Origin: Pseudomonadota bacterium
Lineage (GTDB): Bacteria > CALINM01
Assembly (NCBI GenBank): GCA_026415985.1
Contig: JAOAGA010000008.1
Span: forward strand, 1 to 36,189
Direction of reading: 5' to 3'
Length of the DNA stretch: 36,189 nucleotides
The number at the start of each line of letters is the position of its first letter. Position 1 is the first letter of the stretch. The notes beneath the pieces were generated by a model that was given only the letters and a program-made list of their open reading frames with translations, was not told the DNA's origin and made no database searches. The position numbers were made by a program, and so were the translations under genes. This document shows positions 16,701-25,565 of this stretch, in pieces.

Positions 16701-17449
16701 TTGTAATTGCCCTTAGCTGTCATTGCATCAATTAGCAGAAGTTTTTCTTTATATCCCAATCTTTTATTAGATAAGAGTTCAATAACTTTGTCATATTTTT
16801 TAAGGTAATATGAGGCGACAGCCATAAGGTAATCTCTGTCCTCTATTTCTTGTTTTTCTAAAAACTCCAAAGCGTCGGAAAAATTTTTATTTTTAAAAAG
16901 AATTAATGTATAAACTCTTGGAAAGGTATCTTTATAAGATGTTATTAGCTCGAGAGCCCTTTTATACTGTTCTTCACCATAAGCAAGTACTATCTCTTTC
17001 AAATCGTTAAAGAGAGGTTTTTTTGATTTATATTCTTTTAGCTTTCCAGCTTTGAAGTGATATAAAAAGTTAATATCTTCAAAGTCTGAACTTGACAACA
17101 GGGAACCAAAATTTTTATAAAAAATTTCAAGATCTTTTGAATCTTTCGTGTCAGAGAGGATATTGTATAGTATCTTTTTTCTGGTTGTAAGGTCTTCTTT
17201 TTCAATAAGATTTTTAATAAGAGATATAGTAAAGTTATCTCTATAGGCCCTGTAAATTGCTAAAGTTGTTGTGTCTTTTTCATAAGACGAGCCCTTAAAA
17301 CTTGCAGGCAGATCCAAATCTAATACCAGATATTGGGAGATATCTTTCCATCCTGCAGATTTCACATTAATTTTTTCAACTGTCTGAGGATAAGAAAGAG
17401 TAACCCAAAAAAGAGAGAACAGAATAATAACGCTTAGTCTATAAGCCAT
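13745..17449 (-). CDS. Giant periplasmic TPR-repeat protein (1234 aa)
   Basis: A signal peptide (MAYRLSVIILFSLFWVTLSYPQT) is followed by more than 1150 residues of TPR-type helical repeats. Examples are AEVTLFLAETYEELGEYEKALKTFFDYL, YMKIAELLFEKKDYQRAISFYEKAG and VAFMLAQLYEDKNDNKRAVKYFREARRL. Around residues 300-420 the repeats give way to a charged stretch with coiled-coil character (LDEIKVFQEKLKNVEKGL onward). No enzymatic motif was seen. It should be periplasmic or outer-membrane associated and form a long superhelical scaffold. The closest analogy by architecture is the large TPR proteins of the Myxococcus Glt machinery (AgmK/GltI, GltE). It overlaps the upstream small gene by 16 nt and the TPR lipoprotein gene by 20 nt. 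Confidence 0.78.
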   Translation of the reverse strand: MAYRLSVIILFSLFWVTLSYPQTVEKINVKSAGWKDISQYLVLDLDLPASFKGSSYEKDTTTLAIYRAYRDNFTISLIKNLIEKEDLTTRKKILYNILSDTKDSKDLEIFYKNFGSLLSSSDFEDINFLYHFKAGKLKEYKSKKPLFNDLKEIVLAYGEEQYKRALELITSYKDTFPRVYTLILFKNKNFSDALEFLEKQEIEDRDYLMAVASYYLKKYDKVIELLSNKRLGYKEKLLLIDAMTAKGNYNIPDFEKPADFSNNLSDEFTILRSLRLVDTLEDKNLKEQADIFRIKWQMKNYAYHLNLYLDEIKVFQEKLKNVEKGLSSVNTYFDKVYETYKEDPKLKDLQQKIVSINETYNRIKKFRKTIDKDYRELSFFQEAYEKEKREIDKLFKNITEKYNVELERINIEIYARKIEKIILENKNLTAEDIINLLTALKKLDSELENKNLSFDENILYYQIYLINELLYMSSKENNEERTILMNNATELAKKYLGKFKERKAEVTLFLAETYEELGEYEKALKTFFDYLNEKKEGDFRVYMKIAELLFEKKDYQRAISFYEKAGASAKVYKDSAYYKIGWSYYLSGQYDKVINLFLNYKFESLGQRQELLLNEMIDLLSRAFYKIDNLDLVENYLDKNRQFPYPDKVFKYLGDLYLYLADYEKAISVYKKGLDRYYLFKNSHEIALSIIDAYNFMGKQEQAYKERVRYIQKYDKNSEYYKKYREFPPDFGDEIIMTAFYYNNLYDKEKKDDHYLLATQLYESLLDYFPSHKRAGEVAFMLAQLYEDKNDNKRAVKYFREARRLKFNEEESYYRSLFCEYKMWKRHEILSRELINSLEDFLINFKKSKYLNDSALVLADISLKEGLTEKMFFALEVAGSNDSGLKRALEFVEANFDGIENKLFISKLFDKGYKNFNDDKYLKLKHFSLFKHAILLEGEGKRDFAINTYNEIINDKSSEFTEFAIYNLSLLLQRDGKTEEAVKYMSKIKQKDDLRIKAKDFIYNFGKQKGMFIESAQAALDYASLSKEKEIFYLIESSYLFLKGKNYDDSERVLYQLESKRLTEREKKEKDFVKGLLYYYKNNFDKAYDLLIAGLKADILDRFGTETEEPLHNVLAKVVFTKPEDEAREALELYVGYLSKKFKETGDDLYLYKLGDIINEFSLFFLQQEEAKLRAVALLKRAVKNSVEKGNKDLVLKSLTKLREIDPEKYGRKLKIDKLDVNFESIINYENLIK

Positions 17450-17889
17450 GCGTTTGGTACCACTCTTAACTTCTCGAAGCTGTCTGAAAAGAGAAACTCT
17501 ACCGCAACTCTTCTGTATTCGGGAACATCAAACTGAAACTTCTTGGAAATTTCACGATTGTCTTTAAACATCCTTATTGTAACAGTGTTAGCACCGGTTC
17601 TTACAGGGAAATCCCCGATGAATTGTGTTTTAAGTTTATCTTCCTTAATCTGAAAATCTCCCGTTCTTATGAGATTATCATTAAGGTATAGACCATAAAA
17701 GACATTATTAAACTTTTTGCTATCATAACTGAAGAATATGGTCACCTTGCTCTTTGTAAAAAAGGGGATTTCTCTTTCTAATTTTCCTATTTCTCTGCCT
17801 AAGTTTATTAGCTCTTCCAGTGGCTCAGCAATTGCAGAGGTAGTAAAAAGTGCACAGAAAACAACAAATATTGTTAATGTTTTTTTCAT
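17434..17889 (-). CDS. Exported protein, first gene of the TPR/ExbBD operon, unknown function
   Basis: This 151-aa protein is not one I recognise. A clear signal peptide (MKKTLTIFVVFCALFTTSAIAEP, cleavage after AIA) sends it to the periplasm. The mature part is mostly beta-strand in look (VTIFFSYDSKKF, VFYGLYLNDNLI, GANTVTIRMFKDN), like a small immunoglobulin-type or carbohydrate-binding sandwich, but without a diagnostic motif. It is the first gene of the eight-gene operon and overlaps the giant TPR gene by 16 nt. There is no Shine-Dalgarno before its ATG; a strong -10/-35 pair ends 9 nt upstream. It probably belongs to the same envelope complex as the TPR proteins. Confidence 0.6.
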   Translation of the reverse strand: MKKTLTIFVVFCALFTTSAIAEPLEELINLGREIGKLEREIPFFTKSKVTIFFSYDSKKFNNVFYGLYLNDNLIRTGDFQIKEDKLKTQFIGDFPVRTGANTVTIRMFKDNREISKKFQFDVPEYRRVAVEFLFSDSFEKLRVVPNAWLID

Positions 17890-17898
17890 AGTGTAGAT

Positions 17899-17927
17899 AT
17901 TATAGAAAACAAATTATTAAAATTCAA
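17899..17927 (-). promoter_or_regulatory. Candidate sigma70 promoter of the TPR/ExbB/ExbD/TonB-like operon
   Basis: On the minus strand, TTGAAT (-35, 4 of 6) and a perfect TATAAT (-10) are spaced by exactly 17 nt. The -10 box is followed by 9 nt (ATCTACACT) and then the ATG of the first gene, so the 5' leader would be about 2-4 nt. It is the best promoter match I found in the window. Confidence 0.6.
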
Positions 17928-18035
17928 TAATATTAACAAATTTCTACCCTTTTCCTTAATAATTGAAAAGAAGGCTTAAATCGTGACAATATCTGAAAGA
18001 TTTTTTTGGAGTTAAAAGTTGTCTCCGAGATTTTT

Positions 18036-18065
18036 TTAATATTTATATCCATTTTTTGTTATAAT
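18036..18065 (+). promoter_or_regulatory. Candidate promoter of mqnC
   Basis: A perfect TATAAT at 18060-18065 lies 9 nt before the chosen mqnC ATG (intervening AACGAGACT). A weak TTAATA at 18036-18041 could serve as -35 with an 18-nt spacer. The geometry mirrors the divergent promoter at 17899-17927. The region is very AT-rich, so the -35 is uncertain. Confidence 0.4.
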
Positions 18066-18074
18066 AACGAGACT

Positions 18075-19100
18075 ATGAAAGAAATTTCCGAGAAAAAGGC
18101 ATTTTTTTTACTCACCGAAGAAGAGTTTCTTAAATTAGGTAAAACCGCTGAAGAGATCAGATTTCTTATTAATCCCGAAAAGATAGTTACCTATGTGATA
18201 GATCGAAACATTAACTATACAAATATCTGCGAGAGTGGTTGTAAGTTCTGTGCCTTTTACAGAAATGAAGGCGACGAAGAAGCTTATTTATTAGACCATT
18301 CGGAAATATTAAAAAAGGTAGATGAGCTTGCTTCTGCCGGCGGAACTCAGCTTCTGATTCAGGGTGGCTTGCATCCGAATATCAGCATATCATATCTTGA
18401 GGATCTCTTTAGAAAAATAAAAAATAAGTTTCCTTCAATAATAATTCATTCACTATCACCTGCAGAAATAATCCATATTTCAAAAAAAAGCGAACTCTCT
18501 GTTGAAGATACACTGATCAGATTAAAAGAAGCTGGCTTAGAGTCACTTCCTGGTGGTGGAGCGGAGATACTTGTAAACGAAATAAGAAGTAAGATTAGCC
18601 CTAAAAAGATAGGCTGGAAGGAATGGCAGGAAGTGATGTATTGTGCTCATAAACTGGGAATGAAGGGAACTGCAACGATGATGTTTGGCAGTGTAGAAAA
18701 ACCACAAGATATAATAACCCATTTAAAAAGAGTAAGGGAGTTTCAGGAAGAGACTGGTTTTTTCAGAGCCTTTATCCCCTGGACATATCAACCGGGCAAG
18801 AACGAGCTTGGCGGGGTTAAGGCATCATCATATTATTATCTCAGGGTCCTTGCGGTATCAAGGATATATCTTCATAATATAAGAAATATTCAGGCATCGT
18901 GGGTAACTCAGGGGCCAAAGGTTTCGCAACTGGCACTTTTTTTCGGTGCCAATGATATGGGTGGCACCATGATGGAAGAAAATGTGGTTTCTGCAACAGG
19001 CTGGAGATTTTTAATGGATAGGAATGAGATAGTTGAGCTCATAAAAGAAGCGGGTTTTGAGCCAAAAGTCAGAAATACAAGGTATGAGGTTTTGGAATAA
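18075..19100 (+). CDS. mqnC: Cyclic dehypoxanthinyl futalosine synthase MqnC (radical SAM)
   Basis: MqnC cyclises dehypoxanthine futalosine, a step of the futalosine pathway to menaquinone. The signature TYVIDRNINYTNICESGCKFCAFYR contains the radical SAM cysteines (C52, C56, C59 from the chosen start) and is characteristic of MqnC rather than MqnE or CofG/H. Further family features are IQGGLHP, LPGGGAEILV and the C-terminal GANDMGGTMMEENVV. I place the start at ATG 18075 (341 aa), not the TTG at 18006 used by the ORF track, because the upstream 23 residues are hydrophobic and unlike the family. In addition, a TATAAT box overlaps that stretch. No other mqn genes are nearby in the window, so the pathway is dispersed. 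An HD-domain gene follows 56 nt later. Confidence 0.93.
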   Translation: MKEISEKKAFFLLTEEEFLKLGKTAEEIRFLINPEKIVTYVIDRNINYTNICESGCKFCAFYRNEGDEEAYLLDHSEILKKVDELASAGGTQLLIQGGLHPNISISYLEDLFRKIKNKFPSIIIHSLSPAEIIHISKKSELSVEDTLIRLKEAGLESLPGGGAEILVNEIRSKISPKKIGWKEWQEVMYCAHKLGMKGTATMMFGSVEKPQDIITHLKRVREFQEETGFFRAFIPWTYQPGKNELGGVKASSYYYLRVLAVSRIYLHNIRNIQASWVTQGPKVSQLALFFGANDMGGTMMEENVVSATGWRFLMDRNEIVELIKEAGFEPKVRNTRYEVLE

Positions 19101-19156
19101 CAGACCATGAGAAACAGTGAAGGGTTAGATAAAGTTTAAATAAGTGAGGAGGAGTA

Positions 19157-19699
19157 ATGACGAGAGACGAAGCCTATAAAATCTTATCGGATAAAATTAA
19201 GAATAAAAACCTGCTTAAGCATATGTTAGCGGTAGAGGCAATAATGGAGGATCTTGCTGAATACTTCAATGAAGATAAGAAAAAGTGGGGGATCTGCGGA
19301 TTATTACATGATTTTGATTATGAAGAAACTCTTAACAATTTTGAAAATCATGGAAAAGTTACAGAGGAGAGGTTTAGAGATACTTTGGAGGAAGATATTC
19401 TTTATGCAATAAGGGCACACACCGGTCTTGTGGAAAGAAAAAGCCCCATGGATAAGGCAATCTATTGTGCCGATCCTGTCTCTGGTTTTATAGTTGCTGC
19501 TACCTTAGTAATACCTTCAAGGAAGATTGCCGATATTAAAGTTGAAAATCTGTTAAACAGGTTTAAAGAAAAACACTTTGCAAAAGGTGCCAGCAGGGAA
19601 CAGATGATGGCTTCAGAAGAGTTGGGACTTAGTCTTGAAAAGTTTTTTCAAATAGCCCTTACCGCAATGAACAGGATATCAAAAGAGTTAGGGCTTTAA
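19157..19699 (+). CDS. HD-domain metal-dependent phosphohydrolase-like protein
   Basis: A compact 180-aa HD-domain protein. The metal-binding residues are visible as H22 in LLKHMLAV, the H51-D52 pair in GLLHDFDYE and the later aspartate in AIYCADPVSG; IRAHTG supplies a further histidine. Proteins of this type hydrolyse phosphomonoesters or nucleotides, and this short subgroup is usually annotated only as an HDIG-domain protein. The substrate is unknown. The start is well supported by a GAGGAGGAG ribosome site 5 nt or so upstream. It ends 11 nt before the convergent nrdJ. Downstream of mqnC it might share the transcript, but a functional link to menaquinone is not evident. Confidence 0.85.
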   Translation: MTRDEAYKILSDKIKNKNLLKHMLAVEAIMEDLAEYFNEDKKKWGICGLLHDFDYEETLNNFENHGKVTEERFRDTLEEDILYAIRAHTGLVERKSPMDKAIYCADPVSGFIVAATLVIPSRKIADIKVENLLNRFKEKHFAKGASREQMMASEELGLSLEKFFQIALTAMNRISKELGL

Positions 19700-19710
19700 A
19701 AAAACAGATA

Positions 19711-21351
19711 CTAACACTCTTTATCGGGGTTGAGATTACAAAAGTTGAGAGTTTGTTTGGGTTTACTTTTATCTCTGTATATGGTGATACCTTTAAGGTT
19801 AAGTTCTAAGGCTAATTTAAAAATCTCTTTCACATCTTCAACCTTAGCATTGGAAGGCAGGTTTACTGTTTTTGAAACGGCGTTCTCTGTGTATTTCTGA
19901 AAGGCAAACTGCATCATTAAATGTTGTTCTGGCTTAATATCAAAGGTAGTTTCGAAAATTTTTTTATCATATTCTTTTCTATCTTTCAGTTCCCTGTAGA
20001 GAGGATGGATATCTTCAAACTCCCTGTCGAGGATCCGGCGTTTTAGTTTAAAAGAGAATATAGGCTCGATCCCGCTTGATGTCCCCGCTATGATACTTAT
20101 GGTTCCCGTAGGTGCTATTGTTGTAACTGTTGCATTTCTTCTTTTTTTATCTCCTCTTTTGCTATAAATACTTCTTGAAAATTCCGGGAAGGCTCCTCTT
20201 TTCTTTGCAAGATTTTCAGAAGCAAATACTGCCTGTTCATTGATGAACCTCATAATATCTTCTGCTATTTGTAGCGCATATTTACTGCTATAGGCTACGT
20301 TCATTAAAATTAAGGCATCGGCAAAACCCATAACCCCAAGACCGATTTTTCTGTTTCTCTTGCTGATTTTTTCAATCTCCCTGAAGGGATAAGAGTTTGC
20401 GTCTAAAACATTATCAAGGAAGTGAATGGCTATTCTAACTACCCTTTTAAGTTCTTCGTAATCTATTCTTTTATTTTTAACAAATTTTGCCAGGTTTATA
20501 GAGCCAAGGGTGCATGATTCATAAGGAAGCAGAGGCTGTTCTCCGCAGGGGTTTGTTGCATTGATATATCCCAGATGGGGTGTTGGATTAGAAAAGTTGA
20601 TTGCATAAAGGTTAATCAGACCGGGATCCCCCGTTAACCAGGCATAATAGGATATCTCATCAAATAGCTTCTCTGCCTTGATTTTTTTCTCTGTTTTTTT
20701 TGTCCTTGGATTTATTAATGGTATAAAACCGCCATTTTTTATGGTACTTATCTCATCCTTACCCAGAGATACAGAGATATTAAAATTGGTAAGAAAACCT
20801 TCTTTCTCTTTAGATTTTATAAAGGATAGGATATCGGGATGAGTTATATGTAAGATGCCCATATTGGCGCCTCTTCTCTTACCGCCTTGTTTGATAATAT
20901 TAGTTGCCATATCATAAATTTGCATAAAGGATATCGGTCCCGATGAAACTCCCTTTGTTGAAGCCACAATATCTCCTGCAGGCCTGAGATCTGAGAAGGA
21001 AAAACCCGTTCCGCCACCGCTTTTGTGAATAATGGCAGACTTTTTTAGGGTTTCAAAGATACTTTTAAGATTATCCTTTATAGGCAAAACAAAGCAGGCA
21101 GAAAGTTGTCCCTTTTTAGTACCCGCATTCATTAAAGTAGGTGAGTTGGGCAGAAACTTGAGGGAATGAATTATTTCGTAAAAATCATCAAAGGTTTTGA
21201 GATAATCATCTTTATATGATCTGTCAACCTCAGCAACAGCTTCAGAGACACGTCTGCATAAGTGCTCGAAATCTTCTGTTATATTTCCATCTTTATCTTT
21301 TAAATAGTATCTTGATTTTAAAACTTCTTCGGCTATTTTAGTAAGTTTCAT
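19711..21351 (-). CDS. nrdJ: Adenosylcobalamin-dependent (class II) ribonucleotide reductase, compact form
   Basis: Class II RNR reduces ribonucleotides using a thiyl radical made from adenosylcobalamin, without needing or being destroyed by oxygen. The catalytic motif is NPCGEQPLLPYESC, giving the thiyl cysteine C269 and a redox cysteine C280. The partner cysteine is C86 in GQLSACFVLPI. FLPNSPTLMNAGT, HKSGGGTGFSFSDLRP, KRRGANMGIL and TVTTIAPTGTISIIAG are strong family signatures. At 546 aa it is short: it lacks the ATP cone and the C-terminal zinc-ribbon of larger members, and ends with a CX7C pair (C538, C546) that may carry electrons to the active site. The 5' side is a 218-nt AT-rich gap shared with the divergent sigma-factor gene. 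Confidence 0.93.
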   Translation of the reverse strand: MKLTKIAEEVLKSRYYLKDKDGNITEDFEHLCRRVSEAVAEVDRSYKDDYLKTFDDFYEIIHSLKFLPNSPTLMNAGTKKGQLSACFVLPIKDNLKSIFETLKKSAIIHKSGGGTGFSFSDLRPAGDIVASTKGVSSGPISFMQIYDMATNIIKQGGKRRGANMGILHITHPDILSFIKSKEKEGFLTNFNISVSLGKDEISTIKNGGFIPLINPRTKKTEKKIKAEKLFDEISYYAWLTGDPGLINLYAINFSNPTPHLGYINATNPCGEQPLLPYESCTLGSINLAKFVKNKRIDYEELKRVVRIAIHFLDNVLDANSYPFREIEKISKRNRKIGLGVMGFADALILMNVAYSSKYALQIAEDIMRFINEQAVFASENLAKKRGAFPEFSRSIYSKRGDKKRRNATVTTIAPTGTISIIAGTSSGIEPIFSFKLKRRILDREFEDIHPLYRELKDRKEYDKKIFETTFDIKPEQHLMMQFAFQKYTENAVSKTVNLPSNAKVEDVKEIFKLALELNLKGITIYRDKSKPKQTLNFCNLNPDKEC

Positions 21352-21569
21352 ACTATTTTCTTAGTAATTTTAATGGTGAGCTTTGGGTTTTTAAATAATT
21401 TCCTATTTTATATGAAAAAAAAAGACTAACAATTATAACAAGGGTTATTATTAGTAAGGTTAATAAACAACGGATTTCTCTGTTCACATTAAGAGGGTAA
21501 TATATTTTTTTTGCAAAATCAAATTAAACTTCTAAAAAATATTAAATTAATGTAAGATTAAAATTATTT

Positions 21570-22448
21570 ATGGGTAGAAAAAAAGAGAAGAAAGACACTG
21601 AAAATATTCACCATGATTACTCTGATGAACTCCTGAAGCTTTATTTAAAGGATGTTCAGAAAAACAAGCTCCTCACTATCGAAGAAGAAAGAAATATAGC
21701 CAAACTCATTAAAAAGGGCGACAAAAAAGCACGGAAAAAGCTGATAGAGGGGAATCTAAGGCTCGTTATAAAAATTGCAAAAAAATATGTTGGCAGAGGA
21801 CTACATCTGTTGGACTTAATAGAGGAAGGAAATATCGGTTTAATCAGGGCGGTTGATAAGTTCGAACCTCAGATGAACTGCAGGTTTTCTACCTATGCTA
21901 CCTGGTGGATAAGACAATCCATAGAAAGGGCTATTTCTAACCAGACATTGGCTATAAGGCTACCTGTTCATATTGCCGATGAAATAGGCAAGATCCAAAG
22001 GGAAATCTATAATTTTACAAATAAGAATGGCAGAGAACCTTCAGAAGAAGAACTTTCTGAACTGCTTGATATGGCCGTTGAAGATATCAGAAAATTCCTA
22101 AACTATGTAAGAAAGATAAGTTCAATGGATTCCCCAAGAAACATAGAAGATGATGATTATGTTCTTTCTGATACCATAGAAGATATAAACTCCCCCAATC
22201 CTCTTGAGATTATGGAGTCTGTTTTTATTAACGACAAGGTTAAGAAGTGGTTGGCCAAGCTTGATGAAAAAGAGAGGAATATTTTAATCCTGAGGTATGG
22301 TCTTGATGATATGATACCCAAAACCTTGGAAGAAGTGGCAAGAATATACAATGTTACGAGGGAAAGAATAAGGCAGATAGAGTGTAAGGCTATGGAAAAT
22401 TTGAGGAAGCTTGTTTTGTCTGAAGTAGAGAGGGATGAAATACTTTAA
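21570..22448 (+). CDS. Sigma-70 family RNA polymerase sigma factor (RpoS/group 2 type)
   Basis: The 292-aa protein has regions 1.2 to 4.2 but no region 1.1, which is the group 2 (RpoS-like) design. Region 1.2 reads [22 protein letters not shown]. Regions 2.2-2.4 give [41 protein letters not shown], the -10 recognition helix. Region 4.2 is [31 protein letters not shown], the -35 recognising helix-turn-helix. It should direct RNA polymerase to -10/-35 promoters under stationary phase or stress. The symbol rpoS is plausible but is withheld because function in this lineage is unknown. No Shine-Dalgarno is visible before the ATG. The upstream 218-nt gap shared with nrdJ contains only weak promoter-like sequences. 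Confidence 0.9.
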   Translation: MGRKKEKKDTENIHHDYSDELLKLYLKDVQKNKLLTIEEERNIAKLIKKGDKKARKKLIEGNLRLVIKIAKKYVGRGLHLLDLIEEGNIGLIRAVDKFEPQMNCRFSTYATWWIRQSIERAISNQTLAIRLPVHIADEIGKIQREIYNFTNKNGREPSEEELSELLDMAVEDIRKFLNYVRKISSMDSPRNIEDDDYVLSDTIEDINSPNPLEIMESVFINDKVKKWLAKLDEKERNILILRYGLDDMIPKTLEEVARIYNVTRERIRQIECKAMENLRKLVLSEVERDEIL

Positions 22449-22518
22449 CCGGTTGATTGGTGAGTGGAAAAAGCGTGTAATAAACTTTGTATACACCTGA
22501 ACCAATTTAACCTGAGTC

Positions 22519-22546
22519 TTGTTAAGCCACTGTTACTGAATATAAA
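22519..22546 (+). promoter_or_regulatory. Candidate sigma70 promoter upstream of apt
   Basis: TTGTTA (4 of 6 to the -35 consensus) and TATAAA (5 of 6 to the -10) are separated by 16 nt. They lie in the 127-nt gap after the sigma-factor gene. The predicted start is about 23 nt before the apt ATG, leaving room for the GGAGG site. By-eye match only. Confidence 0.4.
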
Positions 22547-22575
22547 ATATATACAGTTATAACTTGGAGGGTGCT

Positions 22576-23091
22576 ATGGATGAGTTGAAAAGCGTTATCA
22601 GAGATATCCCTGACTTCCCAAAAAAGGGGATTTTGTTCAGAGATATTACAACTCTTCTGAAAGATGCCAAGAGTTTCCACCGGGCGGTAGATTATATAGC
22701 CCACCGATATATAGATAAAAATATAAAGTATGTTATCGGAATTGAGGCGAGAGGTTTTATTCTTGGTTCTGCCCTGGCATATAAGTTAAATAAAGGGATT
22801 GTTTTGGTTAGAAAACCGGGAAAACTTCCATCTGACACTATAAAGGTTACCTACGATTTGGAATATGGACAGGATAGCTTAGAAATCCATAAAGACGCGC
22901 TGGAAGAAGGAGATAGGGTTATTATCTGTGATGATGTACTTGCTACAGGTGGAACGGTGAAGGCAACCATTGAACTTGTTGAAAAACTAAAAGCAGATAT
23001 TTTTGAATGTGTCTTTTTGGCAGAGCTATCCGCTCTTGGTGGAAGGGAAAGGCTAAAAAACTATAATATTTTTTCTCTGCTCCAGTACTGA
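22576..23091 (+). CDS. apt: Adenine phosphoribosyltransferase
   Basis: Apt salvages adenine with PRPP to form AMP in the cytoplasm. The N-terminal [21 protein letters not shown] is the classic Apt signature, [17 protein letters not shown] and [10 protein letters not shown] form the adenine and loop regions, and [13 protein letters not shown] is the PRPP-binding motif. I choose ATG 22576 (171 aa) over the TTG at 22564 in the ORF track because the GGAGG ribosome site at 22566-22570 would fall inside the longer version and is ideally spaced for 22576. The gene likely heads the transcript that continues into crcB (9-nt gap) and eno. Confidence 0.95.
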   Translation: MDELKSVIRDIPDFPKKGILFRDITTLLKDAKSFHRAVDYIAHRYIDKNIKYVIGIEARGFILGSALAYKLNKGIVLVRKPGKLPSDTIKVTYDLEYGQDSLEIHKDALEEGDRVIICDDVLATGGTVKATIELVEKLKADIFECVFLAELSALGGRERLKNYNIFSLLQY

Positions 23092-23100
23092 TAGATAATT

Positions 23101-24827
<1,727 letters not shown>

Positions 24828-24869
24828 TAGTGGATAGTAATTGGTTTATAACGTAAATTAGAGTTAGAA

Positions 24870-25565
24870 ATGAATATACTAAAAAATATCAAGGGTTTTT
24901 ACGAGCTATCACTGATGGAATGGAAGGGAGTTGTATCTTCCATAATTTTTTTAGGAGGATGCAACTTCCGGTGTATCTATTGTCATAATTACGATATGGC
25001 TTTTAACCCTAAGGATATACCCTCTAAAGATTTAGACGATATTCTTAACAATCTTGATAATAGAAAAGGTTGGGTCGATGGTGTGGTAATATCGGGTGGT
25101 GAGCCAACCATTTATGGTGAAGAACTGATTGATTTTTTGCTGATATTCAAAAAAAGAGGTCTTAAAACCAAGATATATACAAATGGCTATAATTATGATG
25201 TAATAGAAAAGATTGTTGATAAAAAGATCGTTGATGAGATCAGCATGGATATAAAGCATATTCCGGGAAAGTATGAAGAGATAATCAAGGTTAAATTGCC
25301 AGAATTGGAAGACAGAATTCTTGCTTCAATAAATATACTTAAAAGGGCAAAGATAAATAAAGAGTTCAGATTAACGGCAGTTAAGGGAGTTCATTCCCTT
25401 GAAGACATAAAAAAGATTAGCGAACTTATCTCTCCGGAAAAAATCATCTTACAAAATGTTACAAATGATTGTGTCAGAGATGCCTACAAAGAGCTGATAA
25501 CTCCCTTTACTGATGAAGAAATTAAGTGTTTTGAAAAAAAGATTGAGGTGGATCATGGATATTGA
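24870..25565 (+). CDS. NrdG-like glycyl-radical activating radical SAM protein
   Basis: The 231-aa protein carries the radical SAM cluster motif CNFRCIYC (C31, C35, C38) after FLGG, and VVISGGEPTIYGEEL as the SAM-binding strand. This layout, with WKGVVSSIIFLGGCNFRC at the N-terminus, is typical of anaerobic ribonucleoside-triphosphate reductase activating proteins (the NrdG-like branch that also includes pyruvate formate-lyase-activase-like proteins). It would generate the glycyl radical on NrdD in the cytoplasm. No nrdD or other glycyl radical enzyme is in the window, so the target is uncertain. It overlaps gmhA by 11 nt, probably just by compact arrangement. Confidence 0.82.
   Translation: MNILKNIKGFYELSLMEWKGVVSSIIFLGGCNFRCIYCHNYDMAFNPKDIPSKDLDDILNNLDNRKGWVDGVVISGGEPTIYGEELIDFLLIFKKRGLKTKIYTNGYNYDVIEKIVDKKIVDEISMDIKHIPGKYEEIIKVKLPELEDRILASINILKRAKINKEFRLTAVKGVHSLEDIKKISELISPEKIILQNVTNDCVRDAYKELITPFTDEEIKCFEKKIEVDHGY

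Noticed and set aside
18006-18074. N-terminal extension of mqnC from a TTG
   Set aside because: The extension is hydrophobic and unlike MqnC proteins, and a TATAAT box overlaps it. ATG 18075 fits the family length.
19107-19139. Ten-codon ORF (MRNSEGLDKV) between mqnC and the HD-domain gene
   Set aside because: Too short, with no clear ribosome site and no family; likely chance.
21352-21569. 218-nt intergenic region between nrdJ and the sigma-factor gene
   Set aside because: Checked for a small RNA, riboswitch or B12 box (nrdJ is B12 dependent). Only AT-rich sequence and weak promoter-like hexamers were seen, so no feature is called.
22564-22575. TTG start of apt
   Set aside because: The GGAGG ribosome site would be inside the coding region; ATG 22576 is correctly spaced from it.
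22449-22575. Possible fluoride riboswitch ahead of apt-crcB-eno
   Set aside because: The conserved GGNGATGGNNTTCNCC and GCTGATGNCTNCT elements were not found; only a weak 5-bp inverted repeat (GTGTA...TACAC) is present.
25513-25554. Upstream start of gmhA
   Set aside because: It would extend further into the nrdG-like gene and adds residues unlike GmhA; ATG 25555 has its own GAGGTG site.
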